Part shown: in pieces, positions 6,935 to 10,062 of the stretch
Numbering within the stretch: position 1 is the first letter of the stretch
Layout: every line of letters starts with the position of its first letter
Assembly (NCBI GenBank): GCA_964641945.1
Contig: CAZXLQ010000197.1
Coordinates: 1-10,062, forward strand
Length of the DNA: 10,062 nt
Reading direction: 5' to 3'
DNA from: JADIYM01 sp964641945
Lineage (GTDB): Bacteria > Acidobacteriota > Blastocatellia > UBA7656 > JADIYM01
Translations under genes and position numbers: made by a program
Notes under the pieces: model-generated
The model's input: the letters and a program-made list of their open reading frames with translations, nothing else
What the model was told of the DNA's origin: nothing
Databases searched by the model: none

Positions 6935-7918
6935 CTACGCGTCGCGATTCAGGTCGGCAGCCTTCTTCGCCTCGTCGTGGATCTCGCGACGAAGTGCGTC
7001 AGGCGCGATCACACGAACGTGCGACCCGTACTGCAGCACGTAGCGACGCACCGCCTCCAGCGACAGCACCCTAAGCGACAGCCGAACCCCGCCATCAGGC
7101 AGCTCCTCGACCCTCGCGGACTCGTGCGGCAAACGGCGCTCACGAATCCAGCGTGCCTGGTACTCGTCGAACTCGAGCACGACGTCCACCGGCTCCTTTC
7201 CGACGAACATCTGGAAGGCGGAATGCAGGAACTCGTCGAGGTTGAACCCGTCGCGGACCTCGAAAGTTTCGTCCAGAAGGCGAAGGTCCCGGATCCGACC
7301 CATCAGGAACACGCGCTCGTCTCGTCGACGGTGATCGAACGCGATCAGGTACCAGTTTCCCTGGTGGTTGCGGATGTGGAGCGGATCGACGCGACGTGTC
7401 GAGGTCTCGCCGGTCGAGGCCGTAAAGTACGTCATCTCGACGGAACGATGGTCGCGCGTCGCCCTGGCGAGCTCGTGAAACGTCCGCTCGTCGACGTCGA
7501 TCGTAGGGAGCGCCTCGAACGAGTAGGCCGCCGCGAGCTCCGACAGTTCAACCGACACGGTGTCGGTAAGCACGCCGGCGACCTTCGAGAGTGCGCGCTC
7601 GATCTGTGCGCCGAGCGGAGAGCCGGCATACTCACGCGCAAGCCGCTCGGCCATGAGAATCGCCACGATGTCACCCTCCGTGAGCATTTCCGCGGGCAGG
7701 GCGAATGCGTGCTCGCTGTAGTACCAGCCGCGATTCTCGGCAGAGTACTCGAGCGGAAGCTCGAAGCGATCGCGCATGAAATCGATCGATCGCTGCGCAG
7801 TCTTCGGACTGATCTCGAAATGCTCGGCGATGGTTCGCGAGTTCGGATAGGCATTGCGACGGATCTCGGTGTCGATCCAGAGAAACCGCTCATAGATGCG
7901 GTGGTGTTCTCTTCGCAT
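6935..7918 (-). CDS. WYL domain-containing transcriptional regulator (HTH plus WYL plus WCX)
   Basis: A 327-residue protein. The frame extends to a TTG at 7999, but the ATG at 7918 is preferred because the protein then starts at the HTH region; the ribosome site is weak (GGACACC), so the start is uncertain. Residues 1-65 form a winged HTH (IYERFLWIDTEIRRNAYPNSRTIAEHFEISPKTAQRSIDFM). The WYL domain covers about 140-225, with its namesake triplet at 189-191 in GNWYLIAFDHRRRDERVFLMGRIRDL. A WCX-type C-terminal domain covers about 243-325 (VDVVLEFDEYQARWIRERRL to QYGSHVRVIAPDAL). WYL proteins of this layout (YafY-like) are cytoplasmic DNA-binding regulators; the WYL fold is thought to sense nucleic acids or nucleotides, and many control defence or DNA-damage genes. 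No defence genes are in view. It is divergent from the DoxX gene, which is the most likely target along with itself. Confidence 0.92.
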   Translation of the reverse strand: MRREHHRIYERFLWIDTEIRRNAYPNSRTIAEHFEISPKTAQRSIDFMRDRFELPLEYSAENRGWYYSEHAFALPAEMLTEGDIVAILMAERLAREYAGSPLGAQIERALSKVAGVLTDTVSVELSELAAAYSFEALPTIDVDERTFHELARATRDHRSVEMTYFTASTGETSTRRVDPLHIRNHQGNWYLIAFDHRRRDERVFLMGRIRDLRLLDETFEVRDGFNLDEFLHSAFQMFVGKEPVDVVLEFDEYQARWIRERRLPHESARVEELPDGGVRLSLRVLSLEAVRRYVLQYGSHVRVIAPDALRREIHDEAKKAADLNRDA

Positions 7919-8109
7919 GTGGTGTCCGGTGGCGAGTATCGACGTCGAAGCTGACGCGCAGCCTCGGGGAAGGAATACCAGAAGGCAGTGATGCGACAAA
8001 ATGATGATGGGGACCGGTTCCCGCTGCTAGACTTGGCGCGTCCGTGCCGGCGAGCAACGACACGAGCCCAGTGAGCCAGCACCAATCAACCTACGTGCGG
8101 AGAAGCCGA
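7919..8109. promoter_or_regulatory. Divergent intergenic region between regulator and DoxX operon
   Basis: These 191 bp separate a minus-strand WYL regulator from a plus-strand membrane-protein operon. Divergence is the usual arrangement for a regulator and its target, so an operator is expected here. AAAATGATGATGG around 7998-8010 is the only markedly A/T-rich patch. I see no clear inverted-repeat operator or matching -35/-10 pair. The DoxX ribosome site, GGAGAAG, is at about 8099-8105. Confidence 0.35.
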
Positions 8110-8526
8110 ATGCAACTCGACAACATGTTGTCGTCCTGGGCGCCCAGACTGCTGAGTCTCATGCGAATCATTCTCGCATTCCTGTTTACGGCTCACGGAA
8201 GCCAGAAACTCTTCAACCTGCCGCCCGGCAAGATGCCGACTCCCGAGCTCTTCTCGATCGTCGGCCTCGCGGGCGTGCTCGAATTCGGCGGCGGCGTTCT
8301 GCTCCTCATCGGTCTGTTCACGCGTCCGGTGGCTTTCCTGCTCTCGGGAACGATGGCCGTCGCCTACTTCATGGCACACGCACCGCAGGGCTTTCTGCCG
8401 ATCGTGAATGGCGGCGAACTGGCAGTCGTCTATTGCTGGGTCTTTCTGTATCTCGCGGCCGCGGGCGGGGGGCCGTGGAGTGTCGACGCTTTGATGGGTC
8501 AGCGAAGCCGGGTCGACATCAACTGA
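8110..8526 (+). CDS. DoxX family integral membrane protein
   Basis: A 138-residue protein. ATG at 8110 is chosen over a GTG 66 bases upstream because GGAGAAG lies 8 bases before it and family members begin just before the first helix. Four hydrophobic segments match the DoxX four-helix layout: about 12-30 (LLSLMRIILAFLFTAHG), 47-70 (FSIVGLAGVLEFGGGVLLLIGLF), 73-90 (PVAFLLSGTMAVAYFMAH) and 103-119. HGSQKLF after helix 1, LEFGGGVLLLIGLFTR in helix 2 and MAHAPQGFLPIVNGGE are typical motifs. It sits in the inner membrane. The family is associated with quinone or thiol redox functions and stress resistance, but the molecular role of this member is unknown. It is the first gene of a likely operon with the two PH-domain genes (67 bp gap) and divergent from the WYL regulator. 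Length and fold are normal. Confidence 0.93.
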   Translation: MQLDNMLSSWAPRLLSLMRIILAFLFTAHGSQKLFNLPPGKMPTPELFSIVGLAGVLEFGGGVLLLIGLFTRPVAFLLSGTMAVAYFMAHAPQGFLPIVNGGELAVVYCWVFLYLAAAGGGPWSVDALMGQRSRVDIN

Positions 8527-8593
8527 GACGGCTCGTGGCGGACGTGACTTGCGGAACGAACTCGGCTGTCGGGCCGTACGGGACTCTGTGCCC

Positions 8594-9142
8594 ATGAACA
8601 CACTCGCTCCGATCGACGAAAACGCCGTCCATGCCATCGAACGTCCCGACCCGCGGCTCCTGACGTACTACATACTTACGTCATTCCTCGCGGGCCCCGG
8701 ACTGCCGTTCCTCCTCGTCTATCAGTACTTCAGGTACCACACGATGCGGTATCGATTCGACGACGAAGGCGTCTCGATGCAATGGGGCATCCTGTTCCAC
8801 CGCGAGATCAACCTGACCTACGCGCGCATTCAGGACATCCACCTCTCGAGCAACATCCTCGAGCGCTGGCTGGGGCTCGCGCGCATCCAGGTGCAGACCG
8901 CGAGCGGAAATTCAGGCGCCGAGATGACCATCGAAGGCGTGCGCGAGTTCGAGATGCTGCGCGACTACCTCTACTCGAAGATGCGCGGCACGAAGGGGCC
9001 TGCCGTCGATGCCGCTCCGGAAGCGTCCTCGATACACGGCGCCGGGGACGACCTCGCCTCGGTCCTTCGCGATGTCGCGTCGGAGGTTCACGCGCTCAGA
9101 GTCGAACTCGAGAAAAGGCGGGAGGCCTCGGCGCATGAGTGA
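8594..9142 (+). CDS. Membrane protein with bacterial PH domain (YdbS-like)
   Basis: A 182-residue protein. ATG at 8594 is the first ATG in frame; an upstream GTG (8588) and TTG (8549) are possible but no strong ribosome site decides. One hydrophobic segment (about 21-46, RLLTYYILTSFLAGPGLPFLLVYQYF) anchors the protein. A bacterial PH domain (bPH2/DUF304) follows at about 50-130: YRFDDEGVSMQWGILFHREINLTYARIQDIHLSSNILERWLGLARIQVQTASG is the family's core. A Pro/Ala linker leads to a charged amphipathic C-terminal helix (153-178, LASVLRDVASEVHALRVELEKRREA) that could form a coiled coil. bPH2 proteins usually come as adjacent membrane pairs (Bacillus YdbS/YdbT), as here: this gene overlaps the next by 8 bp. 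The precise function is unknown; a role in envelope stress or antimicrobial-peptide tolerance is a family-level possibility. Confidence 0.9.
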   Translation: MNTLAPIDENAVHAIERPDPRLLTYYILTSFLAGPGLPFLLVYQYFRYHTMRYRFDDEGVSMQWGILFHREINLTYARIQDIHLSSNILERWLGLARIQVQTASGNSGAEMTIEGVREFEMLRDYLYSKMRGTKGPAVDAAPEASSIHGAGDDLASVLRDVASEVHALRVELEKRREASAHE

Positions 9143-9878
9143 TCTGCTGCCGACGTCCCGGGCCACGACTCTCTTCGAGCGAGTGCTGAAGATCCCGCCG
9201 GCGCCGGATCCGCCCGCGGGTTCTCCCGGATCGACCCGGACCTTTCGCGGCGCGCCGGGGCTCTATCGCTACCAGCTCGTCATCTGGTTAGGCCGGCAGC
9301 TGGCCGCGGCTGCCGGCCTCTTCTTCGGGTTCATGTTTCTGGACGCCATTCCCGAGTTCCCGTACGACCACCTCCTGCTTTACCTCGAGTACTTCGGCGT
9401 CCTCACTTACCTTGCCGCGTTGCCCGTGACGTTTCTGATGGTCCACCTCGACTATCAGCTCAGGTGGTACATCGTTACGGACCGGAGTCTCCGCATCCGG
9501 GAGGGGCTCGTGCACATCAGCGAGAAGACGATGAGTTTCTCGAACATCCAGAACATCTCGGTGAAGCAGGGTCCGATTCAGCGGCTGTTCGGAATTGCGG
9601 ACGTGGAGGTTCGGACGGCCGGCGGCGGTTCGTCAGCTCCCGGCCAGGAAGGCAGGTCGGCGGACACGCACCTCGGCTACTTTCGCGGTGTCGACAATGC
9701 GGAGGAGATTCGCGACACGATCCTCGCGCGGGTGCGGATGCTTCGAGACAGCGGGCTGGGCGATCCAGATGCCGTAGACCGCCCGGCGCGCCTGGTCCCG
9801 GCCGACGCCACCGAGGCGGCGCGACAGCTCCTCGCGGAGGTTTGCGAACTTCGTAAGGCGCTGGCCGCGGACAGCTGA
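9135..9878 (+). CDS. Membrane protein with bacterial PH domain (YdbT-like partner)
   Basis: A 247-residue protein. ATG at 9135 overlaps the preceding stop in ATGAGTGA, and GGAGG at about 9121-9125 is 9 bases upstream, which points to translational coupling. A 40-residue Pro-rich N-terminus is followed by two hydrophobic segments (about 45-70 and 83-105). The bPH2 domain spans about 108-200: RWYIVTDRSLRIREGLVHISEKTMSFSNIQNISVKQGPIQRLFGIADVEVRTAGGG aligns with its neighbour in the G-L-(V/F)-H, IQ-(D/N)-I and LFGIADVEVRTA/LGLARIQVQTA segments. A short predicted helix closes the protein (about 226-245, EAARQLLAEVCELRKALAAD), similar in kind to the neighbour's. The PH domain is probably cytoplasmic, and the pair probably forms a hetero-oligomer. 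YdbT proteins usually have more than one bPH2 domain; only one is obvious here, so this is a short form. The stop codon lies within a repeat copy (9874-9917). Confidence 0.9.
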   Translation: MSDLLPTSRATTLFERVLKIPPAPDPPAGSPGSTRTFRGAPGLYRYQLVIWLGRQLAAAAGLFFGFMFLDAIPEFPYDHLLLYLEYFGVLTYLAALPVTFLMVHLDYQLRWYIVTDRSLRIREGLVHISEKTMSFSNIQNISVKQGPIQRLFGIADVEVRTAGGGSSAPGQEGRSADTHLGYFRGVDNAEEIRDTILARVRMLRDSGLGDPDAVDRPARLVPADATEAARQLLAEVCELRKALAADS

Positions 9879-9917
9879 CTCGCCCGGCTCGGTGCCGTGC
9901 GCGGCAGCGCACGGGTC
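9874..9917. repeat. Direct repeat, copy 1, with internal hairpin
   Basis: GCTGACTCGCCCGGC (9874-9888) and the GCACGGGTC end (9909-9917) recur at 10018-10062; about 38 of 45 aligned positions match. Copy 1 holds a perfect 8-bp stem CCGTGCGC (9895-9902), loop GGCA, GCGCACGG (9907-9914). Outer arms GCCCGG (9882-9887) and CCGGGC (9924-9929) can extend it. It begins over the stop codon of the YdbT-like gene and could act as a transcript-end structure, but has no T-tract. Confidence 0.65.
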
Positions 9918-9943
9918 ACGGGACCGGGCTTCGCCGACACGGC

Positions 9944-9975
9944 GACCCGCTCGCTACCGCTCGCGGTACTGATCC
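9944..9975. repeat. REP-like palindromic element, left half only (copy C)
   Basis: These 32 bases match copy A's left arm (6636-6667) except for two bases (TACC for TATC region). The next bases, GGCCACGACATGC, still resemble the interior of copy B; similarity is then lost. The right arm GGATCAGTACCGCGAG does not appear before the end of the window at 10062, so the copy is truncated or its right arm lies beyond the window. Confidence 0.7.
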
Positions 9976-10017
9976 GGCCACGACATGCCCCGCCACTTGC
10001 CGGTTGCGCCCGCAATG

Positions 10018-10062
10018 GCTGACTCGCCCGGCATCGGTACCGGCCGCCGTAGTGCACGGGTC
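10018..10062. repeat. Direct repeat, copy 2 (runs to window end)
   Basis: Second copy of the repeat at 9874-9917, same orientation, ending exactly at the last base of the window at the point where copy 1 ends. The internal hairpin seen in copy 1 is largely lost, but GGTACC at the centre forms a small palindrome. It may continue outside the window. Confidence 0.6.

Noticed and set aside
6646..7074. Short open frames across the palindromic elements
   Set aside because: Similar peptide strings (such as RISTASGSERV) appear in frames at the separate repeat copies, as expected from a repeated non-coding sequence, not from real genes.
6977..7954. 325-residue plus-strand open frame opposite the WYL regulator
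   Set aside because: The minus strand shows the HTH, WYL and WCX domains; this frame is its mirror image, rich in Arg/His/Val, without a domain.

Overview
The window is high-GC bacterial DNA (most third codon positions are G or C). It looks like a free-living, probably soil-type Gram-negative bacterium. The style of the secreted proteins and the dispersed GC-rich palindromes would fit Acidobacteriota, Gemmatimonadota or Myxococcota, but nothing here fixes the phylum. A run of 10 Ns at 3749-3758 shows that this is a scaffolded draft assembly. No tRNA, rRNA, CRISPR array, transposase or phage gene was seen.

Layout. (1) 3-80, plus strand: the last codons of a gene that starts outside the window. 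(2) 99-2438, minus strand: a tight three-gene cluster read right to left. It encodes a membrane-anchored glycine-zipper protein, a secreted or periplasmic aspartyl protease with two DTG motifs, and a secreted protein of unknown function, separated by 27 and 48 bp. (3) 2726-3595, plus strand: a Tat-type exported dienelactone hydrolase-family enzyme with intact catalytic residues, divergent from the cluster. (4) 3596-4088: no gene; a nested array of hairpin-forming repeats containing the assembly gap. (5) 4089-6437, minus strand: an Hsp70-type ATPase fused to a TPR-like C-terminal region. (6) 6438-6934: no gene; a strong hairpin and two neighbouring copies of a palindromic REP-like element. (7) 6935-7918, minus strand: a WYL-domain transcriptional regulator. 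(8) 8110-9878, plus strand: a DoxX-family membrane protein followed by two overlapping bacterial-PH-domain membrane proteins (YdbS/YdbT-like pair). (9) 9879-10062: a third partial copy of the palindromic element between two copies of another direct repeat.

How the genes fit together. The minus-strand cluster looks like an envelope or secretion-related unit. The two PH-domain proteins overlap by 8 bp and carry similar predicted C-terminal helices, so they probably form a membrane complex. The WYL regulator is divergent from DoxX across about 190 bp and could control that operon. The Hsp70-TPR protein has no cognate J-protein or GrpE gene in view. The least ordinary features are the intergenic palindromic repeats. 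At least two sequence families share a CGCTCGCTCGCGGT core, and they fill most of the long gene-free stretches.
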